In this document: in pieces, positions 42,995 to 52,373 of the stretch
Layout of the letters: each line of letters opens with the position of its first letter
How positions within the stretch are numbered: the stretch's first letter is position 1
Assembly: GCF_034479555.1 (NCBI RefSeq)
Contig: NZ_CP140151.1
Coordinates: 2,728,001 to 2,792,000 of the forward strand
Source of the DNA: Chromohalobacter canadensis
GTDB lineage: Bacteria > Pseudomonadota > Gammaproteobacteria > Pseudomonadales > Halomonadaceae
Length of the DNA stretch: 64,000 nucleotides
Direction: 5' to 3'
The notes under the pieces: model-generated
Told to the model about the DNA's origin: nothing
Seen by the model: only the letters and a program-made list of their open reading frames with translations
Databases searched by the model: none
Translations under genes and position numbers: made by a program

Positions 42995-44389
42995 TTACAG
43001 GGTCTGCCAGGGCGACGACGGTGCTTCCGAAAGTGCCTCTTTGATGAGTGATAGTGCTTTTTCTAGTGAGGCACGATTCTCGGGCGGTCCCAGACACAGT
43101 CGCAGTGCCTGTGGGGCCGGTTCGCTGCCCATGCAGAAGGGCTCGGGCGTGGAAACCTTGACGCCGCGCCTTGCGAGTAGTGTCTGCAATTCGCTGCTAC
43201 GCCGTCCTGCCGGTAGTGGCAGCCATACTATCGACGAGCCCTCGCGACTCATCGGCCCGTAGTCAGATAGGCGTTCCAGTGCCAGTGTGCGGCGGGCGGC
43301 AAGCTCATCGATCTGCCAGTGCAGTAGTTCCTGGCTTTCGGGGTTCTCCATCCAGCGGCAGGCTGTCTCGACCATCAGCGGTGCCACCATCCAGCTTTGG
43401 GTGCGGATTGCCGTTCCCAGACGCTCCAGTAGATGCGCCGGTACCGTGAGGCTGCCAATGCGTAGCCCGCCGGCCAGTACCTTGGAAGTGCTGAAGATAT
43501 GCAGGGTGCGTTCTGGTGCCAGCGCGACCAGTGGCGTGCCACGCTCGTCCTCCGGGAGGTACTGCACGGCGTCCTCGATCAGCCAGATGTCGTGCTCGCG
43601 TGCCAGGTCCGCCAGTCGCTCGCGACGTGCTTCGTCGAGCTGCGCACCGGTGGGATTGTTGAGGTCGGGAGTGGTGTAGAGCACGCGCGGCGGTTGGCGA
43701 GCGCACAGCCGGGCCAGAGCATCGACGTCCATGCCGTAGGCATCCATGGGTACTGCCAACGGACGTAAGTGGGCCTGCTGGGCGGCGGAGATGAAACCCG
43801 GGTATGTCAGCACTTCACCCGCCACCAGGTCACCTGGCTGGCAGAGGACCTGCAATGCGAGCTGGATGCCGTGCTGCCCGCCTTGCGTAATCACCATGCG
43901 GCTCGGGTCGTCGGGTAGGCCGAGGCTACTTTGCCAGGCCGCGATGCGCGTTCGCTGGATCTCGTCGCCGGCTTCTGGCTGATACTCCGTGGCCGCCTGG
44001 AGGGACTGCGGCGAGGCGGTAATGCTCTCGAGAGCGTTTTGAAGACCTTTAGCGCGTAACGGATGGGGCGGCGGCAGGCTCATTCCCATATCGATCATGC
44101 CCTGATCGATAGGTTGCCCGGCACGAAAACTGGTGGGCGCTTCTCCGATGGCTTGGCGTACATAGGTACCGCTGCCCACCCGAGAGTCGACCCAGCCCTG
44201 GTGATGGGCCGTGGCGTAGGCGCGGGTAATGGTGCCGATAGTGACGCCTAGTCGATCGGCCAGGCGGCGTTGGGGCGGTAACTTATCGCCAGGCATGAGT
44301 TCGCCGAGTTCGATCGCCTTGGCGATGGCCTCGGCGATGCGCCGGTAGCGTGGGCCGCCCTCGGGCAGTTCGGGTGTCCAAATTGTCAT
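42995..44389 (-). CDS. MocR-type regulator (GntR HTH fused to aminotransferase-like domain)
   Basis: A 464-residue regulator. Residues 1-75 form a GntR winged helix (LPPQRRLADRLGVTIGTITRAYATA). The rest is a fold-type I PLP domain with the NNPTG motif (TPDLNNPTG), the PLP-binding Asp region (IEDAVQYL) and the Schiff-base Lys in IFSTSKVLAGGLRIG. MocR proteins sense PLP or amino compounds and usually control a divergent gene, here a LysE-type exporter. Its own start codon lies inside a TTGTCA-TGACAA palindrome, suggesting autorepression. Confidence 0.92.
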   Translation of the reverse strand: MTIWTPELPEGGPRYRRIAEAIAKAIELGELMPGDKLPPQRRLADRLGVTIGTITRAYATAHHQGWVDSRVGSGTYVRQAIGEAPTSFRAGQPIDQGMIDMGMSLPPPHPLRAKGLQNALESITASPQSLQAATEYQPEAGDEIQRTRIAAWQSSLGLPDDPSRMVITQGGQHGIQLALQVLCQPGDLVAGEVLTYPGFISAAQQAHLRPLAVPMDAYGMDVDALARLCARQPPRVLYTTPDLNNPTGAQLDEARRERLADLAREHDIWLIEDAVQYLPEDERGTPLVALAPERTLHIFSTSKVLAGGLRIGSLTVPAHLLERLGTAIRTQSWMVAPLMVETACRWMENPESQELLHWQIDELAARRTLALERLSDYGPMSREGSSIVWLPLPAGRRSSELQTLLARRGVKVSTPEPFCMGSEPAPQALRLCLGPPENRASLEKALSLIKEALSEAPSSPWQTL

Positions 44390-44484
44390 GGTGACAATAA
44401 AACCTTTGACGCTCTTATTGTACTCATTATGCTCACAAAATATGGCGATAATAAATCAGATTTAAAAAATTGTGAGGGTACAAT
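44383..44484. promoter_or_regulatory. Divergent operator region between mocR-type and lysE-type genes
   Basis: Three symmetrical elements share TTGT/ACAA arms: TTGTCA-tgg-TGACAA (44383-44397, spanning the mocR start), ACAATAA...TTATTGT (44394-44421) and ATTGT-gagggt-ACAAT (44469-44484, next to the lysE start). They are plausible binding sites for the MocR protein. Confidence 0.55.
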
Positions 44485-44489
44485 TTAAG

Positions 44490-45089
44490 ATGAATACTCT
44501 GTCCGCTTTCGGGCCCGCCGCACTGTTCATGATCTCCATGACCATTACGCCAGGCCCCAATAACATGATGCTCACTGCCTCCGGGGCCAATTACGGATTC
44601 CGACGTACCTTGCCGCATCTATTGGGCATCATAGGTGGTTGCTTTGTGTTGTTTTCGTCGTTGGCCCTGGGGTTGGGTGTCGTATTCGAGCGTTTCCCGC
44701 TGGTGCAGACGTCGCTGCGTGTCATCGGCAGCCTCTATCTACTGTACTTGGCCTGGGGCATCGCAACGGCGCCGCCGCCGCATTTCGACGCGAGCGAAGG
44801 ACGACCACTGAGCTTCTGGCAAGCAGCCGCCTTCCAGTTCGCCAATCCCAAGGCCTGGGTGATGGGGTTGACGCTGATGGCGAGCTTTCTGCCCGAGAAT
44901 GGCAACACCGTCGTCAACGCTCTCGTGCTGGCGGGTGTGGCCGAGCTCGTGGGATTTCCATGCATCGCGCTTTGGGCGGGGTTCGGCACCGCCATTGGAC
45001 GCTGGCTCAAGGGGCCACGCGCCTGGAGAGCGTTCAACGGGACCATGGGGGCACTCACTGCGTCCTGCGTGATCTTCATCCTGGGCTGA
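44490..45089 (+). CDS. LysE family amino acid exporter
   Basis: A 199-residue membrane protein with about six hydrophobic segments. The N-terminus (AALFMISMTITPGPNNMML) carries the LysE/RhtB signature TPGPN. The start at ATG 44490 directly follows an operator-like repeat. RhtB-type exporters pump amino acids or their derivatives out of the cell; the divergent MocR regulator suggests an amino-compound substrate. The length is typical (about 200). A strong terminator follows at 45106. Confidence 0.9.
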   Translation: MNTLSAFGPAALFMISMTITPGPNNMMLTASGANYGFRRTLPHLLGIIGGCFVLFSSLALGLGVVFERFPLVQTSLRVIGSLYLLYLAWGIATAPPPHFDASEGRPLSFWQAAAFQFANPKAWVMGLTLMASFLPENGNTVVNALVLAGVAELVGFPCIALWAGFGTAIGRWLKGPRAWRAFNGTMGALTASCVIFILG

Positions 45090-45105
45090 AAGCGGACTCG
45101 TCACG

Positions 45106-45138
45106 AAAAACCGCCGGATATATGTCCGGCGGTTTTTT
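45106..45138 (+). terminator. Rho-independent terminator after the lysE-family gene
   Basis: CCGCCGGA / TCCGGCGG stem, loop of six bases, six T; A-rich on the other side, so it could work in both directions. Confidence 0.92.
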
Positions 45139-45182
45139 GCATGGCTATTTAGCGTTTCAAATAACGTTGAAAGTTAATGATG

Positions 45183-45209
45183 TAAAGAAAACTTAGCGGA
45201 GGTCGATAA
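45183..45209 (+). promoter_or_regulatory. FliA (sigma-28) promoter of the second chemoreceptor gene
   Basis: TAAAGAAA (45183-45190), 11-base spacer, GTCGATAA (45202-45209). Same spacing as the promoter at 40418-40444; 46 bases before the start codon. Confidence 0.82.
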
Positions 45210-45254
45210 ACGAAAGTAGTAGCCCATAGCCCAACGCAATAACAAGAGGTCGCC

Positions 45255-47195
45255 ATGAAGCTGTTGCATCGTCTGTCGCTAGGTCAGAAATTTACGCTGA
45301 CACTCATCGTGCCGCTGGCTGTGCTTGTTTGGTTCGCCATGATGGGGGCGCTCGAACGTGAGCGGACCATGAGCAGCATGGCACGCTTGGAAACCCTGGC
45401 CGAGCTTGCCAGTCGCGCCGGGGCGTTAGTGCATCAGCTACAGCGCGAGCGCGGTATGAGCGCGGGCTATCTGGGCAGTGAAGGTGAGTCCTTCGGCGAT
45501 GCTATCCAGGATCAGCGTCGCGACACCGACGAGCGCTTGGCCTCCTTCGAAAAGGCCTTTGCCGCGGTGGATGCCGACACGCTAGGCGGGCGTATCGCAG
45601 ACCGCTTTGGTTCGGCGCGCGAGCAGTTGGAGGGGCTGACTCGCCAGCGTGGCGATGTCGATGACCTAAGCGCCGAAACCGCCTCGGCCATCGGTTATTA
45701 CACCACTATCAACGACCTGCTGCTGGGCGGTGTCGCGGCACTTGCCGATACCACCGGCAATGGTGAGCTAGTGCAGCGTCTGGGGGCGTTCTACGCCTTG
45801 CAGGAAGTCAAGGAGCGCGCGGGGATCGAGCGAGCCTTGCTGTCCAATGCTTTCGCTGCCGATGCATTCAATCCTGATTTGTATCGCCGTTATCTGACCC
45901 TGTTGGGCGAAGAGAGCGCGTTCGACGAGACGTTTCGGTCGCTGGCAACGCCGTCGTTGATCGAAGCCTTGGAAACACGCATGGCAAGCCCCGTGGTGGA
46001 AGAGGTGATGGCGATGCGTGATACCGCCGTGCAGCGCGGTGTCGAGGGTGGTTTCGATATCTCGCCGACGACTTGGTTCGACAAGCAAACCGAGCGGATC
46101 GATTTGCTCAATGAAGTGGCACTACAGGGAGGCGAGGGACTGGTGGCCGCCGCCACCGAGCTGCGGCAACAGGCGCGTCAGGCCTTCTGGGGCTATGTGA
46201 TCGGGGCGCTGGTGGCGCTGGGTATCGCCATTACCCTGGCTATCGTCGTCACGCGAAGCATCGTGGTGCCGCTCAAGCGCACGCTCCGTACCCTCGCCGA
46301 GCGCGAGGGGGACCTCACGCAGCGGCTAGACGTCTGGGGCAACGACGAACTGGCCCAGCTCAATCGTGCCTTCAATGCCTCGACCGATGACATCGAGCGC
46401 GTGGTCGTCAATATCAAGCGCAGCGCCGAGAGTGTGAACAGCGCGAGCGGAGAGATCGCGCAAGGCAACCAAGATCTCGCCCAGCGCACCGAGGAACAAT
46501 CATCGTCCATTGTTGAGACCGCTTCGAGCATGGAGGAGATTACCTCTACCGTGAAGCAGACGGCGGATTCGGCCACCCAGGCCCGCGATCTCACCGAGCG
46601 ACTCGAGGGAGAAGCGCGTGAGGGCGGCGAGGTTGCCGGGCACACGCGTGAAGCGATGGTTTCGATAAAGGAGTCCAACCAGCAGGTGACCAGCATCGTC
46701 GAAGCCATCGACCAAATTGCCTTTCAGACCAACCTCCTGGCGCTCAATGCCTCGGTGGAAGCAGCGCGCGCCGGCGAGCATGGGCGAGGTTTCGCGGTCG
46801 TGGCGGAGGAGGTACGCACATTGGCACAGCGTTGCGCCGACGAGGCCAGTCAAATCCGCACCTTGGTGGGCACTAATGTGGCCAACATCGATCGCGGAGA
46901 ACAGCTGGCCAGCGATGCCAATGACCGGATGAGTGCCATCTCTGAGGGCGTGCAACAAATGGCGCAATTCGTCGCGGAAATCGCCAGTGCCTCGCAGGAG
47001 CAATCGTCGGGGGTTGAGCAGGTCAATCAGGCGGTTTCGCAACTCGAGGAAGTCACCCAGCGCAACGCGGCCCTTGTCGAACAGGCGGCGGCTGCCAGTA
47101 AATCGCTGGATGAGGAAGCCGAAGGCATGGCGCAAGTGGTGGGGCGTTTCAAGGTGGCTGAGCCCGCGCGTGGTGAGCGCTTGCTGGCCTCATGA
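45255..47195 (+). CDS. Methyl-accepting chemotaxis protein with NIT sensor domain
   Basis: A 646-residue chemoreceptor. The first membrane segment (about residues 11-31, FTLTLIVPLAVLVWFAMMGAL in part) is followed by a helical periplasmic domain with VHQLQRERGMSAGYLGSEG and VKERAGIERALLSNAF, the repeated RE/RG-S helices of nitrate/nitrite-sensing NIT domains. A second membrane segment (about 308-330), HAMP and the signalling hairpin FQTNLLALNASVEAARAGE follow. It may sense nitrate or nitrite, inferred from the domain only. It is expressed from its own FliA promoter. Confidence 0.9.
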   Translation: MKLLHRLSLGQKFTLTLIVPLAVLVWFAMMGALERERTMSSMARLETLAELASRAGALVHQLQRERGMSAGYLGSEGESFGDAIQDQRRDTDERLASFEKAFAAVDADTLGGRIADRFGSAREQLEGLTRQRGDVDDLSAETASAIGYYTTINDLLLGGVAALADTTGNGELVQRLGAFYALQEVKERAGIERALLSNAFAADAFNPDLYRRYLTLLGEESAFDETFRSLATPSLIEALETRMASPVVEEVMAMRDTAVQRGVEGGFDISPTTWFDKQTERIDLLNEVALQGGEGLVAAATELRQQARQAFWGYVIGALVALGIAITLAIVVTRSIVVPLKRTLRTLAEREGDLTQRLDVWGNDELAQLNRAFNASTDDIERVVVNIKRSAESVNSASGEIAQGNQDLAQRTEEQSSSIVETASSMEEITSTVKQTADSATQARDLTERLEGEAREGGEVAGHTREAMVSIKESNQQVTSIVEAIDQIAFQTNLLALNASVEAARAGEHGRGFAVVAEEVRTLAQRCADEASQIRTLVGTNVANIDRGEQLASDANDRMSAISEGVQQMAQFVAEIASASQEQSSGVEQVNQAVSQLEEVTQRNAALVEQAAAASKSLDEEAEGMAQVVGRFKVAEPARGERLLAS

Positions 47196-47328
47196 GGCTG
47201 CGCAGTACCACATAGTGATTGCGCCGATGTGACGCATGGCGGAACTTCGCGAGTTGCACTAAAGTCGTATAGAGAGCCGTGAGTCACACACAACGAGCGA
47301 GACAGAAAGAGTATCGGGAGGTTGGGAG

Positions 47329-47574
47329 ATGATTACCCAGGAAGATGTCGAGCTGGCACGCAAGGCGCCGTGGTTGGAAACGCCGCGTGTGGATGACACT
47401 AGCCCTGAAAATAGTGCCTTGTTCACGATTGGCACCATCGTAGAGGCACGCGTACGCGAGGCGTCGCGGCCGCTGCGTGAAGTCGTCGATGAAATGGCAC
47501 GACGTTTCGCGCCGTGGGGGCTTGATTCGCGCCTGGCGGAAACGGCCTATCGCTACGTGCATTGCTGGGGTTGA
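47329..47574 (+). CDS. Small conserved-type hypothetical protein
   Basis: An 81-residue acidic soluble protein with a helical middle (EARVREASRPLREVVDEMARRF) and an aromatic C-terminus (YRYVHCWG). A good GGGAGGTTGGGAG ribosome site precedes the ATG. It stands alone between the chemoreceptor and the terC riboswitch. The function is unknown. Confidence 0.6.
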   Translation: MITQEDVELARKAPWLETPRVDDTSPENSALFTIGTIVEARVREASRPLREVVDEMARRFAPWGLDSRLAETAYRYVHCWG

Positions 47575-47639
47575 GATGATCAAGGCATGCCGCGACGATA
47601 AACGTTGCGTTGCGGCATGCCTCGTCCCACAATGCGCCG

Positions 47640-47765
47640 CAGCGGAAGGGGAGTATTCCCGAAGCGGGTCGCCAGGCTCACAGCTTCGCGCTGTCATCGT
47701 CAGCACGGGCGCAACGCCCCGGTGACAGCGGCTCGGCATTAATGCCAAGCGGGAGAGACCTTCGG
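47640..47765 (+). ncRNA. yybP-ykoY manganese riboswitch upstream of terC
   Basis: The conserved opening AAGGGGAGTA (from 47645) and the closing GAGAGACCTT (47753-47762) flank two hairpins, as in the yybP-ykoY class. That class binds Mn2+ and switches on TerC/Alx and MntP-type exporters. The terC start is 31 bases beyond the end, and the ribosome site CGGAGG could be the regulated element. Confidence 0.8.
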
Positions 47766-47795
47766 CAACGTTGACCGTTGACCGGAGGTAGATCT

Positions 47796-48785
47796 ATGCA
47801 CGTCCCCCTGTGGGTATGGCTGGCCACTGTGGCTGGCATTATCGCGCTGTTCGTTTTCGATTTCGTCTTTCACGTTCGCAAGCCGCACGAGCCGAGCTTC
47901 AAGGAAGCGGCGGCATGGTCGTGCGTATTCATCGCCATCGCCATTGCATTCGGTGCCGGGCTCTGGTGGGTATGGGGACCGCAGCGCGGCGCCGAGTACT
48001 TCGCCGGCTTTATCACCGAAAAGAGCCTCTCGGTAGATAATCTGTTCGTGTTCGTGATCATCATGGCCAAGTTCGCGGTGCCACGGGTGCATCAGCAGAA
48101 AGCGCTGTTGATCGGCATCGTCATCGCCTTGATCATGCGCGGCATCTTCATCGCCGTGGGCGCGGCGGCGATCCATCAATTCAGTTGGGTATTCTATATC
48201 TTCGGCGCCTTCCTGCTGTGGACGGCCTACAAGCTGGGTAAGGAAAGCTTCGAGGACAGCGACGAAGAAGAGGAATATCGCCCCAACCTGGCCGTGCGCC
48301 TGGTGCAGCGCTGGTTGCCCGTCACCAATGAATATCACGGTAAGCAGCTGCTGGCGAAAGTCGACGGCAAGCGTGTGGTGACGCCGCTTTTCATGGTGAT
48401 CGTGGCACTGGGCTTTACCGATCTCTTGTTCGCGCTGGATTCCATCCCGGCCATCTATGGGCTTACGCGTGAGCCGTATATCGTCTTTACGACTAATGCC
48501 TTCGCCTTGCTGGGGCTGCTACAGCTCTATTTTCTACTCGGTGGCTTGCTGTCACGCTTGGTCTATCTGGGCCTGGGGCTGTCGGTGATACTGGCTTTCA
48601 TCGGTGTCAAACTGGTGCTCGAGGCGTTGCACGAGAACACGCTGCCGTTCATCAACGGCGGCCATCCCATCGAATCGATCCCCGAGATTCCCATCTGGTT
48701 GTCGATGACCATCATCGTCGGCGCGCTGGTGGTTACGGGCGTGGCGAGCTTGATCAAGGATCGCCGCGACCGGGCGCGCGTCTGA
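47796..48785 (+). CDS. TerC/Alx family membrane protein (manganese export)
   Basis: A 329-residue polytopic membrane protein with about nine hydrophobic segments. The two acidic motifs of the TerC fold are present: LSVDNLFVF (first half) and FALDSIPAI (second half). Members of this family (E. coli Alx, B. subtilis MeeF/MeeY) export Mn2+ or metallate exported enzymes. The start is ATG 47796 after CGGAGG. A manganese riboswitch in the leader supports the metal role. Confidence 0.92.
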   Translation: MHVPLWVWLATVAGIIALFVFDFVFHVRKPHEPSFKEAAAWSCVFIAIAIAFGAGLWWVWGPQRGAEYFAGFITEKSLSVDNLFVFVIIMAKFAVPRVHQQKALLIGIVIALIMRGIFIAVGAAAIHQFSWVFYIFGAFLLWTAYKLGKESFEDSDEEEEYRPNLAVRLVQRWLPVTNEYHGKQLLAKVDGKRVVTPLFMVIVALGFTDLLFALDSIPAIYGLTREPYIVFTTNAFALLGLLQLYFLLGGLLSRLVYLGLGLSVILAFIGVKLVLEALHENTLPFINGGHPIESIPEIPIWLSMTIIVGALVVTGVASLIKDRRDRARV

Positions 48786-48817
48786 CGGTTCCGCAGGCCG
48801 CGTATGGCGGGGCGGCG

Positions 48818-50395
48818 TCAGGTGTCGCTGCCCCCGTATAGCGTGTGCAGCAAGCCACGTAGCTCGGCCATCGAGCGCGCGGGCGTGTCGTGCCCTGGCT
48901 GCATCCCGCGTTGGAAGCCATGCTCGAGTAGTGGCGAAATCAGCGCAGGGTCGCCACTGATGACGTGAATCGGCACTTCTTTGTTGGGCGTGACACCCAG
49001 CATGCCCGGCGCGGCCTGATGATCGCCAAGCAGGATCAGTAGGGTCTCATCGTCCACGTAACGCTCGGCGTATTCCCCGGCGACTGCCAGCGAATACGCC
49101 AGCGCAGGGCCGTAGCGTTGTCGCATGCCGGCGTTGTCCCCCCAGAGTTCGAGGAAGTTGCTGCCTTCGCCTTCCCAGCGCGCGAAGGCTTCGCCGTTGT
49201 CGAGCTCGTCCCAGGGCAGCGGTTCGAGCACCGGCACCCAAGGCGCATGGCTGCTGATCAGCGCCAGCTCGGCGAACAGTGGGTCGCGATGTTCGCGGCG
49301 TACCTGGCGCAGGCGGTGCCAGACGAACTGGTCGGGTATCGTCACCCAGCCCAGGCGCGGACCGCGATAGTCGAGCCGCGCGTCGTCGTGGATTTCGTCG
49401 TAGCCCAGGCGCCGCCCCGCCGGCCAATCCCGGTAGATCGCTGGCATCATGGCCACGCTGGTTTGCCCGGTGCGTTCGAAGTCGTCGATCAAGGTGGCAC
49501 GTGGGCTTTCGAGCAATCGCGTGTAGCGCAGCGGTGAACTTACCCATAAGCCGCTGAGTACACTGGCATGCGCCAGGCGTGACTGCCCGCCGAGCGTGGG
49601 TGAGGCAATCCGGCTGCTGGCCACGCTGAGTCCGGCTTGCGCGAAGGCCTTGGCCATGGCGTCGAGGCGGGCGTTCACTGGTTCGGCGAAGGGCTCACGT
49701 TCGAGCGCGGCCATGCCGTAGGATTCCACGAATGCCAGGATGACATCGGTCTCGGCGAGGCCGGGCAAGGGCTGGCCGTCCGGTGCGTCGAGCGGGGATT
49801 CACGCGCCGCCAGACGTGCGTCGAAATCGCGCAGCGATGCTCGAGTTTCATAGGCGCGAGTGGCCTGGTCGGTGAGCAGCGTAATGCCGGGCGTGCCGAA
49901 GGTCGTCGTATCTCGCCATAGGCCGAGAAGCGCCAGCCCCACGCCGAACACCAGCGTGCCCCAGGCGCAGCGGCGAGGTGCGCCGTGGCGCGGCAGGCTC
50001 GCCAGTAGGTGCCCCAATCCGAGGCCGATGACCAGCAGCGCCAAGAGCGTCGCAATCACCAGTGCGATACTCACCGGTAGGCTCAGGTTGTCGCGCAACA
50101 ATTCCAGCAGGATCGGTACCTGCGAGGGATCGAGATAGAGATTGAGCGGCCGACCCTGGATCTCTTGGGTGATCGCATCGCCCAGCGCACAGGCCAGTGC
50201 CAGCACGATCAGCGCGGCACTGCCGTATGCCAACGACCGGCGTGTGAGGCGCCGCGAGGGCCACAGGCTCAGCGCGCCGACCAGGATAAGGCCCTCCAGC
50301 GCTAGCCAGGGCATGGCGGCGACGCCTAAACGGGGGAGTGCCGTAGCGATGAGCGCGGCATTGACGAGGAGCAGTGTCAGCCACCAGCGAAGCAT
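48818..50395 (-). CDS. LTA synthase-like membrane sulfatase/phosphotransferase
   Basis: A 525-residue protein: about five membrane segments in the first ~170 residues, then a periplasmic alkaline-phosphatase-fold domain. Visible motifs are ILAFVESYGMAAL (metal site), SPTLGGQSRLAHASVLSG with a likely nucleophile Ser or Thr, and ILLGDHQAAP (metal ligands Asp-His). The family includes LTA synthase and phosphoglycerol or phosphoethanolamine transferases that modify glycans or lipids. In a Gram-negative host the substrate could be osmoregulated periplasmic glucans or lipid A; this is inference. Convergent with terC. Confidence 0.75.
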   Translation of the reverse strand: MLRWWLTLLLVNAALIATALPRLGVAAMPWLALEGLILVGALSLWPSRRLTRRSLAYGSAALIVLALACALGDAITQEIQGRPLNLYLDPSQVPILLELLRDNLSLPVSIALVIATLLALLVIGLGLGHLLASLPRHGAPRRCAWGTLVFGVGLALLGLWRDTTTFGTPGITLLTDQATRAYETRASLRDFDARLAARESPLDAPDGQPLPGLAETDVILAFVESYGMAALEREPFAEPVNARLDAMAKAFAQAGLSVASSRIASPTLGGQSRLAHASVLSGLWVSSPLRYTRLLESPRATLIDDFERTGQTSVAMMPAIYRDWPAGRRLGYDEIHDDARLDYRGPRLGWVTIPDQFVWHRLRQVRREHRDPLFAELALISSHAPWVPVLEPLPWDELDNGEAFARWEGEGSNFLELWGDNAGMRQRYGPALAYSLAVAGEYAERYVDDETLLILLGDHQAAPGMLGVTPNKEVPIHVISGDPALISPLLEHGFQRGMQPGHDTPARSMAELRGLLHTLYGGSDT

Positions 50396-50515
50396 GGGCT
50401 TTCCTTGTCTGTATAGATCAAAAAGTATCTAAGTCCATTCCCACAAATAACTTCCTGGAATATTCGCGGTTCGTCACAATGCGGATATCGTATCTTTTGT
50501 TAGGACACTGGCGGT

Positions 50516-52285
50516 ATGCCATTCGATGCTTGGCTGACGCTGGCCATTGTGGCGGCGTCTTTTCTGTTGATGGCGATGAGTCGCCTCGGCCCGGACGTGA
50601 TTCTCATGGGCGCGGTGATCGCGCTGTTCGGTGCTGGCGTCATCAATGCTGACGAGGCCCTGGCCGGCTTTTCCAACACGGGCCTTTTCACCGTGGCCTT
50701 TATGTACATCCTCGTGGCCAGCATACGCGAGACGGGCGGCATCGACCTGCTCATCCGCTACGTGCTGGGGCGTCCGCGCAACGAGCTGGGCGCTCAGGCG
50801 CGATTGCTGCTTCCCGTCTCGGCGACCAGCGCTTTTCTCAACAACACGCCGGTGGTGGCGACGTTTCTGCCTGCGGTGCTGAGTTGGAGCCGGCGTTTGC
50901 GTTTGCCGGCACATCGCTTGCTGATGCCGCTGAGCTTCGCCTCGATTCTGGGCGGTACCTGTTCGCTGCTCGGCACCAGCACCAATCTGGTGGTCGATGG
51001 CCTGCTGCGCGAGCGCTATCCCGAGCGGGCCCTGCATCTGTTCGATATCGCCTGGGTCGGTGTGCCCGTCGCTCTGGTGGGGCTGGCCTATCTAATGCTG
51101 GTGGGGCGCTGGTTGCTGCCCAAACGCCGCACCGCATCGGATGTCTTCGAGAACCCGCGTGAGTACACCATCGAGATGCAGGTCGACCCGCAAGGTCCCA
51201 TCGTCGACAAGAGCGTCGAGGAGGCCGGGCTGCGTCATCTCGAGGGGTTGTTTCTGGTCGAGATCGAGCGCGATGGGAATGTCGTCTCGGTAGTGGGGCG
51301 CGGCGAGCGTCTCAAGGCCAATGACCGGTTGGTGTTTGCCGGGACGACGGAGGCGGCGGTGGAGCTTCAGCAGATTCGTGGTCTGCGACCCACCGGGCAG
51401 GGGCAGTCGAACCTCAAGAAGTCCTTCGCCGAACGGCGCCTGGTCGAAGCGGTGGTTTCCGAACAGTGCCAATTTCTGGGGCGACGTCTGCGCGAGGGGC
51501 ATTTTCGTACCTTCTACGGCGCCTCGGTGCTGGCGGTTTGTCGCCATGGTGAGCGGGTATCCGGCAATCTGGGGCAGATCCAGCTACAGCCGGCGGACGT
51601 GCTGCTCATGGAGGTGCGCCCGGCGTTCGTCGAGCGGCATCGTCAGTCGCGGGATTTCTTGCTGATCAGCGAGCTCAACGGTCAGGCACGGCCGCACCAT
51701 GAACGGGCCTGGGTGGCGTGGAGCATCATGCTGGGCGTGGTCGCCTTGGCGGCGTTCGGCGTGTTGAGCCTGCTAAAGGCGGCGATGCTCGGCGCCGCCC
51801 TGGTGCTGATGACGGGCTGCTGCACGATTGGCGCGGCGCGACGGGGGCTGGATACGCAAGTGTTGCTGACCATCGCCGCCGCATTCGGTCTGGGGGCGGC
51901 GATGGAAAGTTCCGGCGCCGCCTCGGCCTTGGCCCAGGTCGCCTTGGCTCTGGCTGATGGCAATCCGTATTTGTTGCTGATCGGTACCTATCTGGTGGTG
52001 GCGCTTTTGACCGAGATCGTCACCAACAACGCGGCGGCGGTGATTAGTTTTCCTATCGTCACCGGCGCCGCGCAGCAATTGGGTGTGGATATCATGCCGT
52101 TCGTGATCGTGGTGATGTTCGCCGCCTCGGCGAGCTTTCTGACCCCTATCGGCTATCAGACCAACTTGATGGTCTATGGGCCCGGCGGGTATCGGTTCAG
52201 CGATTATTTGCGTGTCGGCGGCGGGTTAAGTGTGCTGGTCGGCGTGATGACGCTGGTACTGACGCCGATGGTCTGGCCGTTCTAG
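50516..52285 (+). CDS. SLC13-family permease with two RCK_C (TrkA_C) domains
   Basis: A 589-residue transporter. N-terminal and C-terminal membrane halves carry the SLC13/DASS hairpins (FLNNTPVVATFLPAVLSW and EIVTNNAAAVISFPIV; the NTP and NNA-type motifs bind sodium and substrate). Between them are two regulatory RCK_C domains (about residues 215-300 and 305-385). Such proteins take up sulfate, dicarboxylates or similar anions with Na+. The sodium coupling would suit a halophile. The substrate cannot be fixed. Confidence 0.88.
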   Translation: MPFDAWLTLAIVAASFLLMAMSRLGPDVILMGAVIALFGAGVINADEALAGFSNTGLFTVAFMYILVASIRETGGIDLLIRYVLGRPRNELGAQARLLLPVSATSAFLNNTPVVATFLPAVLSWSRRLRLPAHRLLMPLSFASILGGTCSLLGTSTNLVVDGLLRERYPERALHLFDIAWVGVPVALVGLAYLMLVGRWLLPKRRTASDVFENPREYTIEMQVDPQGPIVDKSVEEAGLRHLEGLFLVEIERDGNVVSVVGRGERLKANDRLVFAGTTEAAVELQQIRGLRPTGQGQSNLKKSFAERRLVEAVVSEQCQFLGRRLREGHFRTFYGASVLAVCRHGERVSGNLGQIQLQPADVLLMEVRPAFVERHRQSRDFLLISELNGQARPHHERAWVAWSIMLGVVALAAFGVLSLLKAAMLGAALVLMTGCCTIGAARRGLDTQVLLTIAAAFGLGAAMESSGAASALAQVALALADGNPYLLLIGTYLVVALLTEIVTNNAAAVISFPIVTGAAQQLGVDIMPFVIVVMFAASASFLTPIGYQTNLMVYGPGGYRFSDYLRVGGGLSVLVGVMTLVLTPMVWPF

Positions 52286-52373
52286 ATGCCGTCTGTAGGG
52301 CGTGGACAGTGCCACGCGTTTGGCACATCCTGTGCCTTTTCATCCGTGCAAATCGTTTCCAGGAGCCGAGCCG

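Noticed and set aside
42757..45138. The two similar CCGCCGGA hairpins as ends of a transposable element
   Set aside because: Both are terminators with T-tracts directly after genes; the genes between them (mocR and lysE types) are backbone-like and no target duplication is seen.
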